The position numbers and the translations under genes are program-made. The notes under the pieces were generated by a model that worked only from the letters and a program-made list of their open reading frames with translations, did no database searches and was not told where the DNA came from. A stretch of DNA of 64,000 nt from Siphonodentalium dalli (lineage: Eukaryota; Mollusca; Scaphopoda; Gadilida; Siphonodentaliidae). Position 1 is the first letter of the stretch. Each line of letters begins with the position of its first letter. The stretch covers positions 187,160,209-187,224,208 of the forward strand of contig CP136064.1 in NCBI GenBank assembly GCA_032622095.1, given 5' to 3'. This document shows positions 33,943 through 46,810 of this stretch, in pieces.

Positions 33943-35388
33943 GCGAAGCTTTTCCGAGATATATAGTGCGTGTATATATAATTATTCCATGTATGAACAC
34001 ACCTGGTAAAGTGGTCCTGCTAATTTGCTATGATGCTGGTTGGTCTTGCTGGATGGCTATGGTGCTGCTGGTAGAAATGATGCTCTTAAGACAATGTACC
34101 GTTATTTTGTCTAAAGTTGTCACTGTAGCAGTTTTTGGCTAATCCTGCATGGAGATTTGAGAAAATGTCAGAACATATGTATTTTAATTATGGGTGCTCA
34201 GGTGTTTGAAAAACGACAAAAACAGCCATATTGCTTATGGTCGGTTTGCAACAAACAATAGGGCAAATTATGCATATCAATGTTTATACCATAATGGGTT
34301 TTCCTACATTTGTTCAGATTAGCCAAAGGCCGCGAAATGATATAATTTTGTCACACAAGCATCATATCAATTCAGCAACAGCCACCAACACAATGACAAT
34401 TTAGCAGGACCACATAATGACAGCAATGGCAGTGTCAGCGATATACTGTATCTCAACTTGGGGAGGAGATTTACGTGTTTACTTGTTTAAATAGTACTAG
34501 AGGTCAAGCAGAAGAGCCATATGAACTTTGGGATCAATTGGACGCAAATGTTGGCTGCAGGGCATGCCGAAGTATTTAGTGATGAAAGGAGTAAAATTCA
34601 AGATGGTTGCCGGTGGTAACATGGCAATTACAATATTTTCATTATAATTACCATGTTGTTTGCTTGGTCATAGAGCACACGGGTATATTTTGCATTAACA
34701 CATGGATCAAATGCAATAATTGGTTGCATATATTGTGTTGAGTATAAAAGGAGATGGTCCCATAAATGGCCGGATTTAGTGTACTGTACCCCTATCAGAC
34801 TTTGGTTGTTGGGTAGGCTCTGTTGGTAGAATGGAGGGCAGTATACTTCGCTGGAATCTCTGCCGGTCTCCTGCTATTGGACCGCCAGAAGCGGTTGCAG
34901 ACCTGTATTCTGGAACCCAGCGAGTGGAAGATGCCCTTCAGGACGTCAACGGGATGATGCCAGGACAAGAAAGGAGCTGTTGGATAACATTTACCATAAC
35001 ATCCGGGCGACTTTCAGTCGGCCTTCTTCTCCTTGGATTTGACTACACCATCACGTCATCCGTAAAGTTGGAGCACCCCGTACACCATATATCAACAGGA
35101 GTTCAACATCACCACCACTGTCTCCGACGAGGCAACATCACCTGTTGGGACACTGCAGCTACCACCAACCTACAGTGTTGGCGGGGGGGGGGGGGGGTAA
35201 ACACCCCTCCTCTGGATGCCATCGACAGCAACAGAAGAAGAAATTTGTTTAAATTTGTTTATTTGTTTATTTATTTAAAATAAATAAAGGCTAAAGATGA
35301 GCGGTTAGGGAAAGGGCCAATAGAAACAAATTTCTCCTTCTTCCCAAATACTCGCTATCGACAGTACCCATTTAAGACGGCGCGTATA
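33943..35388. other. Unassigned stretch, possible promoter-like segment
   Basis: TATAAAAGG at 34744-34752 is followed by higher-GC sequence with a 150-codon open frame (34831-35283) that ends in T/A-rich low-complexity DNA and ATAAATAAAGG. No known protein or LTR signature was recognised. Confidence 0.35.
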
Positions 35389-35891
35389 TTAAAGGCACGT
35401 GAGGCCTTAGTTGTCGAAAATATTCATATTTGTTCCAATCACCGTAAACAGAAAAACATTAAAATGCATACAGTTTCGTTCATATATACCATGACTATCG
35501 CGTAAACAGCATGTTATCATAAAGACCTACTATATTTTACATAAGCAAGAGCCTGATTGTGTTATAGAAGACAGCACAATGCTACTGGCTAATCACAGAA
35601 AAATGGCATAAACGCTCTTTATTTATTCCATATCAGGAATTTACCAACAAGGAACGTTCTTTATGTTTACCATCATAATATAAACAAACACCAGGAAAGT
35701 AACTTTTTATGCTTTTGTTTACATAACAATGGTCAAACATATGACCATAACATACTGTTTATGCGATATTTCTTATTTGTATACGGTCAAAGTCTGTCTA
35801 CATTTTGATGTTCTTTCTGTTTGTGGCGGTTTTTGACGGGTGGAAATATTTTTTACAGGATACCCACCGCCAAGGCCAACCGTACCTTTAA
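35389..35891. mobile_element. TTAA-bounded element R5, copy A
   Basis: The ends are TTAA-AGGCACG and CGTACCT-TTAA. The interior (ATAAACGCTCTTTAT, TGCTTTTGTTTACATAACAA, TGGCGGTTTTTGACGG) is shared along its length with 48085-48600. No ORF. Confidence 0.8.
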
Positions 35892-37119
35892 TTGTTTTAG
35901 AATTGATAGCAATTCCATTTTTTCCAGAAACTACGTCGTTCACAGTTGCATCTTCAAACTGGTAAATTCAATGATTACTTAGAGTTCCTATAGTGCAAAT
36001 ATTAGTTTATTTTCACTTAAACCAACTGTCCGTGAAATATGGGCAAATTCGGCCGTTATGACACTTCCTGATTTTCAGGGGAAAACCCAAAATTAATTTA
36101 TTTTATCTAGTTAAGCAATGAGTCAACTAGATAACACCATCAACTTTCAGCTTTCGAGATTTTGGTTTGTACTCAACTAGAGCGGAATATACTTAGTATT
36201 TAGAAATAAATTTTCCGCAGAGAAGATGTCACCTAATTTTAACTCATGGATTAATTCCCTTTGAAACTCAACTTGAGAGTAACCCGCTGAATTTTCACAG
36301 AAGTCCCGAATGTCCGTTTTTCTTTTGAAAGATATTCAACAGACATTAAAATATATTCTTTTAGGTAACTTATTGTCGAACATTTACTATAATATCTGCA
36401 TGTCTTAGCATATGTGGTTAAATTCTTGCATTTAATTAGAAATTGAGGGGCGAATGAATTGGCAGATATTCGCGCTGGTCAATTTTCTCAAAATTCGCTA
36501 TAATTAACCCAGAAGCATTTTTTTAAATGTGCGTTTGCATGGCAGTTTGAATGATTTTCACAGGGTAAACGGACATTCGGCACTTAGAAAATGCTGGGCG
36601 TAGAGAATAGAGAGTGGACGAATAGGCTTGAGCATTCAGCAGTGAACTATGCATACATTACGTAAAGCCGATTAGTTTTATTCGGTTTACATCCAGATTT
36701 GTCCACTGTACCGTAATCGGGCCCCATAATTAGCATTGAAGTGTATATTTGAGTGTTTGAATATGTGTTTGAATGTTTTTCAGAGGGCAAACGCTATCGG
36801 TACTTCGAAAAACATCCTTGGCTAAATCCGCAGCGAGCATAGAGGGTAGTGGCAAAACCATTGGACGAACTGAATATGCTTGAAAATTCAACAGATGCAT
36901 CTTATGGAGCATTGACACTTTAATGAATAATTGATAACCGAATCATCGATTTAGCTTCCTCTTGAAAGTTCAGTATGACAGTTCATGAATCTGAGTAATA
37001 CTCAGATTACGTGTAACACACTCCATGTTAGTACTTGGGGTATGAATGGGTTTACCCATAAAGGACCAAACGCGTTCCAAGATAAGGGCTACAAAGCGGT
37101 TCACATTATCAGACCTAAA
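35892..37119. other. Non-genic stretch with a diverged direct duplication
   Basis: About 36540-36660 and 36770-36905 share an order of weakly similar blocks (CAGGGTAAACG / CAGAGGGCAAACG; GGACGAAT.GGCTTGA / GGACGAACTGAATATGCTTGA). No exon could be defended. Confidence 0.4.
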
Positions 37120-38620
37120 GTGGTGTCAGACCGATTTTCCGAAGACCTATTACTACGAAGGCCCCCAACTCCGAAGACCCGATTCTCCGACGGCCCATAA
37201 CTCCGAAGATTCGATTCTCCGACGGCCCATAACTCCGAAGATCCGATTCTCCGACGGCCCATAACTCCGAAGATCCGATTCTCCGAAAGCCCATAACATC
37301 GAAGGGCCGATTTTCCGAAGACCTATAACTCCGAAGACCTATAACTCCGAAGGGCCGATTCTCCTAAGATCTATAACTCCGAAGGCCCGATTCTCCGACG
37401 GCCCATAACTCCGAAGGTCCGATTCTCCGAAGATTTTGTTTTATCGGGGTATTATCGTTTACTAAATAGTGTACAGTCCAGTGACGAAGCCAAGGGGTCC
37501 CAAAATTCCTACTGCCCCTATTAAACCTCTACTTGCTATTTCAGACAATATGGGCCCCTACCAAAACATGTCCAATGTCATGTAAACGCCCGGAAATCGT
37601 TCATGGGGCATCAAAATATTCAAAATGTTCCTATACCCCCCCCCCCACCTAAATGGGAATCCTGGCCCGCCACTGACTATACACCATATACTATAACATT
37701 ACGTTGGCCCATGAGATGCCAGAGTAATGTGTACAGGGGTGAACGGGGAAGAACTTGTCCTTTTTCATATATAAAATGAACCTGATTGCATCAAATCACC
37801 CCCAATGCAGTCAGATGTGCACAGTTTAATCATGTTAATTGTATTAAGACGTACATTGTGGCAAAATAATTGTATTTCTTTCATAAATTTAAGCATTCTG
37901 TGGAAAATTAAGGCTTGTCGCACACTACTGATGGTGTATATATCACCTTATTATAATACATAGTTAACGTTTCCAATATATGAGGGGCCCTTCCCCCCTT
38001 TTCGTACGCCGGATTCCACCCATTTTGGACCCGTACGCCGGATTCCAGTGTCAATTTGAAGCTGGACGCCGGATTCCATGGTAAATTTGAAGCTGGATTC
38101 CGGATTCCAGGGGGGGGGATATATGATCTACATGTACATGTTCCATACAAAATATAACCATACGCGCATTCCATACTTATCAATACACTCTAAGAATTGT
38201 GAAATTCCAAACGGTATTAGACCACCATTTTACCCCCAAAAGTCACTCGTAGAACCATTTGATTCTTCACATGCCGCATGTTACACATGGGCCCCATTGA
38301 CTCCGCCACTGGACTGTATACACTATTTAATAAGCGATAAAACATGATCTTCGGAGAATCGGCCCTTCGGAGAATCGGCCCTTCGGAGTTATAGACCTTC
38401 GGAGTTATGGGCGTTCGGAGTTATAGGCCTTCGGAGTTATGGGCTTTCGGAGTGATAGGCCTTCGGAGTTATGGGCTTTTGGAGTTATGGGTCTTCGGAG
38501 TTATGGCTTTTAGGAGAATCGGGACTTCGGAGTTATGGGCTTTCGGAGAATCGGGGCGTCGGAGAATCTGACCTTCGGAGAATCGGACCTTCGGAGTTAT
38601 GGGTCTTCGGAAAAACGCTA
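37120..38620. mobile_element. Element bracketed by inverted minisatellites with hAT-like core ends
   Basis: Left arm 37120-37437 is built of CCCATAACTCCGAAG and CGATTCTCCGA units. Right arm 38351-38620 has the same units inverted. Inside each arm follow ATAGTGTACAGTCCAGTG and its near complement, then CAGTGACGAAGCCAAGGGG against CCCCATTGACTCCGCCACTG. The inner ends resemble hAT termini, but the flanks are inverted, not duplicated. A CCGGATTCCA-rich patch lies at 38020-38110. No coding region. Confidence 0.55.
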
Positions 38621-38629
38621 CGTAACCCC

Positions 38630-41285
38630 TAATGTAGGGAAAGTAAGGAAACACTTTGGAGGAATCTCAATTTATATCAAAGAAAATATAAGGAAAGGGT
38701 TTTTAGTCATGGAAAAGAAAACAAATGACTATGTATGGGTAAAAGTATATAGAAACGTTTTCAACCTCCATAATGACATTTAAGTCTGCTTTCTGTACAG
38801 CCCACCTGCAAACTCACCATATACCCATATATTGAAAAGGGACATCTTATCTTCTATGGAAGAAATTATATCACAAGGGAGATCTGATTTTGACAGGGGA
38901 TTCTATATATAATGCGCGGACAGCTAACGCAGACGATTTTTTATTTTATCCCGATAGATAGTCGAAATTACCTCCCCGATTCTAACCAGTATGAACTGGA
39001 CACTCCTATTTTCTCAAGAAACAGTCAGGATTCCATTATCACCGCAAGGTAAACGACACTAAAGGACATTTGTCTCCAAAGAGTTGAGATTTCTTAATGG
39101 TCGCACAAGTGGGTGACTACGCAGGTAAACTAACGTGGCATACCCCCAGGGGTAGTAGTGTTACGTTATTGCTTCTCAATATCTTATACCGCAGATACAA
39201 TGGTTTCATGTGCACAAACGAGATCCCTGATCATTGCCAAATCTCCTTCATCGTTGAAACCAACTCCAATTTAGAGCTAACCAGTGACAACTATAGGATC
39301 TTACCCTTACCAGATAAATATAACTGGAATGAACTGTCACCCATGCTCTTTCCACTCACTCTTAAGAACCTGTTTTCTCGTAGATTGCTTCAACTCCAAG
39401 ATAACTGCAGACAGCCAGACACCGACGAACTTGTACTACCATTAAACGAAATTCTCCAGAATACAGATAACCATTGTTTAACCCTTTGAGTGCCAGGTCA
39501 ATTTTGTATCAACCCATATACCCTGTGCCAATGCATTCTCTTATATATGCGAGTCGACCATAGGTCGCCTCGCATATATAAGAGAATGCATTGGCCTAAC
39601 AATTTATTATTTTTTTTACAATTTTTTACAATTTTAATAATTTATTCTTTAACAGACTTATTTTGTAGGTTTAGGGCCGATGAGATCGGCCCCTGGCACT
39701 CAAAGGGTTAACAATAAAATCCCAATCATTTTCCAAAAAATCAAGAAGGCAGTCAAACCAAAATGGTTTGATCAATCACTATATAATAAGAGGCGTACAT
39801 TGGAACAGAACTCAAGGTTGTCCGAGAAAAACAAAACATTCAAACCCTCAGATTAGGGCCTCTTTCTTCAGTATTTTGAAGACGTACCACCAAACTAGAA
39901 AAAAGAACACATAAGAACTGTAGACAGATCATACTGGAAGAATTGGAAACTAATAGGGTAAGTAATCCTAGGTCATATTGGAAATTAGTATCAGATTTTA
40001 AATATCCCAATAACAACAATAACTACAACAATAACAACATTTCGACTGACGACTGGTCGAATATTTAAGTGGATTAAACTCACGGTCTCAGTCAGGGGAG
40101 GCAGCAATCTCTGACAAATTAAGGGTTCTAGAAAGTCAAAGCACATTTCAGAATTTGATTACGTAATCACGACCCAATATATAATTGATAACATCAAATT
40201 ATTAAAGATAAAAAATGCGGAGGTCCAGATCATTTAATAAATGAGATGTTCAAATGCTCAGTCCCGGAATTAGCTGGACCAATCACGACAATTTTCAATA
40301 ACATTTTGTGAATGAATGCTTTAATGAACTCAATCTTGAGTTAACTAACACTCTGGGACCTTTACGTTGCATGGACATACAGCTTTATAACACCTAACTT
40401 TAAAAATGCTTCTGTTGACGGCCCAAATAACTACAGAGCCATATCAGTCAGCAGCTCTAAATGAGAAAGAATCAAATAGGCAGCAATGTGCGACACCGGC
40501 AGATACCCCATCGTGCTTTCAGTGCTTTCAGTGCTTAACAATATGACAGCATATCTACAAATACTCCAAGATTAATCCAATTAAAGATTCACTCTTGAGT
40601 AACGCTTTTATGGAATCCTCACATCTTGTTAATAAAGGAACAATATTCATGGGTAGGTTTCTTATATGAGCTTATGAATTTTTAAAGAACCACTAAACTC
40701 GTTAATAGTAATAGCAATAATGACCAATTAACAATCAGCAGGGAAACATCACTGTTTTAAACAGCTGAAGATTGTTTATAATGAATTATGGAACCGGGAG
40801 ATATTCAATGACAAAAGGAAACGTCCGGGTCAGAACAACAAACTTAGGACATATATAACTTATAAGCCACATTTTATGTAGAACTTTATGTTAATTGGGG
40901 AGATTATAACCAAAAACGTTCTTCAGCAACGTTTATATAATATAGTTTTAGAAAATTTTAGAAATTAGAAATAGAATATTTGAGATATTTTGGTCTCGAT
41001 GAAAACGATAGAAAATGTGAGCTTTGCAAAATAGATATAGGTAACGAAATCCATTTCATGTTGAATTGTCATAAACTGGCTAACACTCGGAAACCTATAA
41101 TTGACAACATAAAGGCTAAATTCCCAAACATAGAACGATTGGGTGAAACTGACATTTTCACTAGGTTGATGAGCTCCGGGTGTTCATACGTAATGACACT
41201 TGTCGTTGGATTCCTGGAAACTGTATTCAACGTCAGAGCAGCGATGCTGGCTGCATTCACCTTAATGAGGCCTTAACTGACAGAC
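38630..41285 (+). pseudogene. Degenerate LINE (endonuclease, RT remnants, C-terminal zinc knuckle)
   Basis: Fragments in changing frames run in the order of a LINE ORF2. GGISIYIKENIRKG and DLILTGD..YNARTA belong to the endonuclease, LNGR and GDYAGKLTWHTPRG follow it, and CGGPDHLINEMFK and NNYRAISVSS are RT N-terminal motifs. A C-terminal CELCKIDIGNEIHFMLNC lies at about 41010-41065. Many stops and frameshifts show long decay. A TTAA MITE (39478-39711) was inserted later. The YADD core was not found, so a middle part is probably deleted. Confidence 0.75.
39478..39711. mobile_element. TTAA-bounded MITE M, copy 2, inside the LINE relic
   Basis: It has TTAA-CCCTTTGAGTGCCAGG ends, the GGGCCGATGAGATCGGCCC palindrome and the same central hairpin as 10079-10325, in opposite orientation. 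Removing it joins the LINE flanks at one TTAA. Confidence 0.85.
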
Positions 41286-41869
41286 TGATCTGTACAACAA
41301 ATAACAACAATATGACCTATTATCTCGGGTATAAACCGCGAATTTAACTACAAATCAGTGCTGTAAACATAGAGGTTAACCAAGTTAAATCAGAGACGAC
41401 GAATCAGGCCTGTAAGTTTTGAGTTAGACCCCACCAACGCAAGAGTGATGTGAGATAACGAATTACATGTGCACTTCATTTGCGAATCAATTGACAACCA
41501 CATACTGCGAGCATGTATGTACACAAATAAATTCCGTAATGAAAAGTTATCAAGGACCATCACATTAATACAACACAAAAGCCACGCATAGCGTACAGCT
41601 AAACCGCCATATTTATTGGTGCAGGTTGATAACACCATTATAAATCACAAACGCCCTGTTACCAGGAAGTAATCGTTGGTGCAAGTCAAAAATATTACTC
41701 TCAGTAGTTTTCTCAGGTTTATGTTGTGGTCAAACTTTTTGACGTATTGAATCTTGTGTTTATCTTATCCAGAAATTTTGAACATATCTGCGGGTCTGTC
41801 GTGCGTTCTTTTGCCACTGAATTTGACACCGGAAATTGAGGACAAGACAAGTTGATATTTAGCAACAGT
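41286..41869. other. Non-genic stretch upstream of the candidate EF-hand first exon
   Basis: No open frame of note. If the exon at 41950 is real, the promoter would lie here, but no core motif is evident. Confidence 0.35.
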
Positions 41870-41950
41870 CGATCTTGATCTGACATCCGTTGTCAAACGT
41901 TATCGACTCAATAGCGCTGCACATAGTCTAAGCGGAGATACGTCAAAATG
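41870..41950 (+). CDS. Candidate first exon of the EF-hand gene
   Basis: TCAAAATG followed by a consensus donor GTGAGTGAG (from 41951) gives an exon ending exactly at the ATG (41948-41950). Joined to the next exon at 47560 the frame would read MPAGMSDEEYQR, in phase with the EF-hands. A first exon ending at or just after the ATG is common in calmodulin-like genes. The 5' limit is arbitrary, since no transcription start is visible. Without this exon, translation can start at the ATG at 47569. Confidence 0.4.
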
Positions 41951-42327
41951 GTGAGTGAGTCTAAAGTAAATAATTTTCAGTACAAACAACAAGAATGGAC
42001 TATATGGGACAAACTGGCGAAACCGCAGCAACAGTGCATCTTCAGCATGTGACGTTGCATCAGGATCAGATTCAAAATCAGTGTATAATCTCACAAAATA
42101 GTAAAGTATTCACACTTACGCAAAATCGCTTTTACAACATATGTCACTTTCTTCAATCCGTTATCACCTCTCGCTACATTCCTTTTTCTTAATATCTGAC
42201 AACCAACTTATTCTTCCAAAACTCACACCTGACTGACATCATTCCACATGAACTATTCTGATTTTGACACACCTTTCAAACCGGCCCACACCCGGTTAAT
42301 ATAATAAGTGACAAAATGCTGCAGGCC

Positions 42328-42814
42328 TTAACCCGTTCAGTGCCAGGTTCGATTTTTGTATCAACCCATATACCCTGTGCCAATGCATTCTCATATATAT
42401 GCGAGTCGACCATAGGTCGCCTCGCATCTATAAGAGAATGCATTGGCCTAACAATTTTTCATCATTAATTTTGTTATTATTTTTTTTACAATTTTAATAA
42501 TTTTTTCTTATATTCTTTAACATACTTATTTTGTAGGTTTAGTGCCAGGGAATCTTACGTTTTTCATGGGCATCAAAATTATTACTATGAATACTTGGTG
42601 ATAGTTTTGAGTTATAACATGCCCCTAAGGTTTTATCCAGTTTGTTTTTAAATTCGATATAGCATGCTTAAGCATACCCAAAAAAAATACAACCCAAAAA
42701 AATAAAAAAAATAAAAAAGTTCTTAATATTTTAATTTTTTAATTGTTTTAGGGCCGATTTTACAGACCGTAAATTAGGGCCGATGAGATCGGCCCCTGGC
42801 ACTTAAAGGGTTAA
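42328..42814. mobile_element. TTAA-bounded MITE M, copy 3 (longer variant)
   Basis: The TTAA edges, the CCCGTTCAGTGCCAGG left end and the CCTGGCACTTAAAGGG right end are present. It has the shared central hairpin plus about 240 bp of extra sequence. It lies in the first putative intron of the EF-hand gene. Confidence 0.8.
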
Positions 42815-43098
42815 ACTCGAAGTCCCCGTCTTATTCCTAAAAAATTGAAGTGTCAGAAAACACTTTCACAGGATGGACATGAAATCTGCAAACGACAATC
42901 AAAAGTTTGTTACAAAAACAAATTGTCAGATCCGCCTCATATAAGCTATGTTTATGCTTGCATGATTTGTGATACATGTATATGTATATACAAATTCGAG
43001 CTCACCCTGGAATATAATGCAAATCCATCGTACGTGCAATTATGTTCTTGGTTGAAAGAAATTTTAAGCCACATTCCTACTCGGAATCCACAACCAAT

Positions 43099-43199
43099 AG
43101 GTAAATACAATATGTAAATACCATTGGTAAATACAATAGGTAAATACAATTGGCAAATACAATAGGTAAATACAATTGGTAAATACAATAGGTAAATAC
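43099..43199. repeat. Minisatellite, 15-16-bp unit
   Basis: About seven units of GGTAAATACAATW run head to tail. Confidence 0.85.
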
Positions 43200-43577
43200 G
43201 AATGATTGTGATCGGATTAGATAGAAGGCCGAAGCCGATAAGCAGCATGTAAGCAGCTTGTTGGTCTATTACCCCTTCCATGAAAAATACTCACGATAAT
43301 GTCAATTTCAGTAAAAAAAAACCTGGTCCCGTTTCCATGGAGACTGACTATATCGGAGGGGGTGAAACAGGTTGCTAGGGAAATCTTTTATAAATTATTC
43401 AGTGCAATGTGCATGGTCAACACGATTAGTATAATATATTTAGTGTGTGTGATGGATATTGATGGGAATGTATCAGAGTCCACAGTCGTGTATCACATGT
43501 TTTCAAAAATTGAACTGAACATTGTGGACTTTGAAATAAGAATGCCCGAAATACACAGTAATGCTAGTGGACATATT

Positions 43578-43886
43578 TCGCATAATGATCTACTGCTGAT
43601 AAGAATTACGAATAGGATTCTACGTCACTAGAATGTGTGTTCTTTCTATCAGTTGTCATTGGCATGCGTTCATTGAGGCTACAACTGACTATGACCTGAC
43701 AACAACGTATTTATGAATAACCTAATCACGACAAACATAACGATATAACTTTACTGGGAGTGGCAAGCAGTTTGAACGGCTCACAAGCGGACTCGCAGTC
43801 ATCAATTCTGCGAAAAATGTTTTTTCGACGTCGAGAAATTTACGACTACTATTCGCAATTCTTATCAGTAGTAATTCATTATGCGA
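43578..43886. repeat. Inverted repeat, ~38-bp arms
   Basis: CGCATAATGATCTACTGCTG at 43578 is mirrored by TCAGTAGTAATTCATTATGCG near 43866, enclosing ~230 bp. It may be a small MITE. Confidence 0.6.
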
Positions 43887-44077
43887 AAGGTATCCATCGT
43901 GGCGCCGAACATAGTAATAACACATTCTGGATACGTTTCCAATTGAAAAGTCATTCGAATTAAGAGTAAACTATACACGAAAGACTAATACTATTAGAAG
44001 TTTACAACAGTGCAATTTATAAGTTTTTCCAAATATATTGGTGAAAACACTTCTACATGTACGTGCAATGTGTATGT

Positions 44078-44110
44078 GGTTGCACATATTTTGAGGTACT
44101 GAATATTGAA
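44078..44110. repeat. 33-bp direct repeat flanking the LINE, left
   Basis: GGTTGCACATATTTT and the following 18 bp match 45866-45898 at 30 of 33 positions. It is a candidate target duplication of the LINE insertion. Confidence 0.7.
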
Positions 44111-45865
44111 TCGTGCGCATTTCCTTATAAATGGAAACAAGCAAATGTCATTCCTATTTATAAGAAAAACGACAGATCCAACTGCAAAAACTATCGCCCA
44201 ATATCTCTACTTCCATGCGTCAGCAAGCTCCTGGAGAAAATAGTACTGAAATATTTATCCGCTTATTTCAGTAAGAACAATATACTATTCCAATACCAAT
44301 CAGGATTTGTATCAGGCCACAGCACCACTTTTCAGCTACTTGAGATATACCACACCCTGTGCCAGGCACTCGATGAGAAGTTAAATACGTCTGCAATTTT
44401 CTGCGATATTTCCAAAGCATTTGAGAGAGTCTGGCATAGGGGGTTGTTATTCCAGTTGGAGCAAAACGGAGTAACCGGGAATATAAACAAATGGATACAC
44501 AGTTGTCTCTCTAATAGATTACAGCGCGTTCAAACAGGAATTACATTCTCTGACTATCAGACGATATCGGCAGGTGTTCCACAAGGATCTATCATAGGAC
44601 CCTTTCTATTTTTGACTTACATTAACGACATCGCAACAACGATCCAATTACTCACTCGAATGAACGCGGATGATACTTGCTTCTTTACTGCCCAAACATC
44701 ACCCGATGATTGTGCTCGCGAACTCTATGATGACCTTGAAAGAGTGAATCGGTGGTCAAAACAATGGATGGTAACCTTTAATGCAGAAAAAACAAAGTCT
44801 ATGGTATTTTCACTGACCCCCTCTGACGATTCCCTCGATTTAGATCTCGACAACGATGTGATTCAACAAGTAACTCTTCACACCCATCTCGGCGTTTCTA
44901 TACAATCAAATCTACATTGGGACACCCAAATAAATACTATTTGCAAAAGAGTTGCCAGCAGATTGTCACAACTCAGGAAGATTAAATTCCAAGTAAACCG
45001 ACAGACGATCGAGATAATGTTCAAAACAAATATACTCCCAATAATGGAATATGGTGACATACTTTGGGATAACGCCCCTGACTGCCTACTCCAAAAGCTC
45101 GACCGTCTATATATCGACGGTGGTAGAATAATAACTGGCCTGACCCGATCTGCCTCAGAAGCGAGAGTACTGGGTGAACTTGGATGGCCTCCCCTCAACG
45201 AGAGACGTAAATTACATAAAACGCGCATGTGGCATAACATATTGGACAATAAGGCCCCTCCCTACATAACGAAACTTTTGCCTCTTACCGTTGGGGAATC
45301 ATGTAGATACCCAATTAGAAATCCGTTACGATACGTCAACTATTCCACGAACACAACTCACTTTAAATCAAGTTTCCTCCCAACTATGATTGCTGAATGG
45401 AATGTATCGTGCAAAATAACAACTGATGCAAAAAAACTCACAGACCCCACATCAGAACCAACTAAGGACGAAATACTCGCTAATATGTATAATAATTTAC
45501 GCATTGAAGAGGCATCAATAAGACCCCCTTCTTACTACAATGTCGGGCGGAGAACATCAAATATTTTGCAATGTAGGCTCCGAAATAACTGCAGTGATCT
45601 CAACTTCGATAAATTTAAAAATTACATATCTTCAAGCCCGTGTTGCTCCTGCGGTAACCAATGTGAAGACGCAAGCCATTTTTTCTTCGAATGTCCTTTC
45701 TACACAGAAGCAAGGAACCGTATGTGGACACGGCTAGATGAGCATAAAGTGGTCATCACCAGTATTAAAGATATTCTCTTTGGCATACCCGAAATTAGCG
45801 ACACCTTGAACAGGCGATTATTCGAGACAGTACAATCTTTCATCATTTCCACAGACCGATGGGCG
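44111..45865 (+). CDS. LINE reverse transcriptase, 5'-truncated, long open frame
   Basis: The open frame runs 44057-45907 (616 codons) but the LINE part starts near WKQANVIPIYKK. RT motifs appear in order: NYRPISLLPCVSKLLEK, FCDISKAFERVWH (catalytic Asp), SAGVPQGSIIGPFLF and MNADDTCFF. The last is normally YADD or FADD; the aromatic residue is Asn here, so activity is doubtful. The thumb region follows, and a C-terminal CCSCGNQCEDASHFFFEC knuckle closes the protein. The set fits the Jockey/CR1-like group of non-LTR elements. The upstream endonuclease is missing. There is no 3' UTR or A-tail before the flanking repeat. Confidence 0.85.
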
Positions 45866-45898
45866 GGTTGCACATATTTTAAGGTATTGAACATTGAA
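45866..45898. repeat. 33-bp direct repeat flanking the LINE, right
   Basis: It is the partner of 44078-44110. Both are translated in the same frame as GCTYFxVLNIE, so the open frame runs through both. Confidence 0.7.
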
Positions 45899-46378
45899 CA
45901 AAAATGATTCCGCACAGCATAATCAATGTTCACGTCTATTGACACTATGGATTATAGAACTTTATTAAATTATTATGAAATTGGTGACATAATTGGTTAA
46001 TTACATATTATAAAAACTAATTACGGACCCCATCGTGTGTTCGCAACATACATGCTACCCAGCTTATTGGGTTGGGTTACCCGGCGTAGCACGGATAAAG
46101 ATGTTACCAAAATTAAAAATATGTTTTCTAATGGTTTACAAATATACAGAAGAATTTGGCTGAATAGTTTATCTTTCTTGATCAATTATCTAATTACTAA
46201 ATCCAGCCTCGCCCCTTACTCGGACAGTCACCATTTGAATCACACCCTAGATTCCCTGTGTATACAATGGGATCTATGGAGGTTACTATGAATACGTTTA
46301 TCAATTATTGTGCTCGACCCCGCCCATCGCTGACTTAAGCATCTTTCAACCACGGCATTAGATTCGATAAGCTTGATT
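45899..46378. other. Non-genic stretch
   Basis: No supported gene was seen. Confidence 0.4.
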
Positions 46379-46810
46379 TGAGTTGAGGGATATCTCAATG
46401 TGTCATTCCAATCGATACATGGCTATTCGAAATGAGAACTTTTGTTCACGCTTACTGAAGCAAAGACAATTTGAAGCAATGAACACACACACATATATAT
46501 ATATGCCCATACCAGTAATCGTATATGGTCACATATACAATTTCGGAGGAAGTGCATTGTGCTGTTCAAATATAATTACAGCAGCCGAGGTGGTTATGTC
46601 GTGGAGAAGATCTTGACAGTCAGGGCTAGACAAGATTGGTGCGGGTTCGAACCCCGACATGATTTGGCGACATTCAGGACCGATTTTGATGCTTGATTTG
46701 AGTTGAGACATATCTCAATGTGACATTCTGATCGATACATGGCAATTTCGATAAGAAATGAGAATTTGTTCACGCTCACTGATAGAAGCACATTGTGGAA
46801 ATAGACAATT
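46379..46810. repeat. Direct duplication enclosing a tRNA-like SINE fragment
   Basis: 46379-46475 and 46690-46785 share TTTGAGTTGAG, ATATCTCAATGTG and ATCGATACATGGC. Between them, 46581-46665 has an A-box-like GGTGGTTATG and a perfect B-box core GCGGGTTCGAACCCC. Its T-arm pairs at 4 of 5 positions. No complete cloverleaf is formed, so it is tRNA-derived, not a tRNA gene. Confidence 0.55.

Noticed and set aside
34831-35283. 150-codon ORF on the + strand preceded by a TATA-like box
   Set aside because: Ends in low-complexity T/A DNA and other frames look equally protein-like; no family recognised.
43099-43199. CRISPR-like array
   Set aside because: 15-16-bp units without spacers in a eukaryotic genome; a minisatellite.
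46581-46665. tRNA gene
   Set aside because: A and B boxes are present but acceptor and anticodon stems do not form; treated as a SINE fragment.
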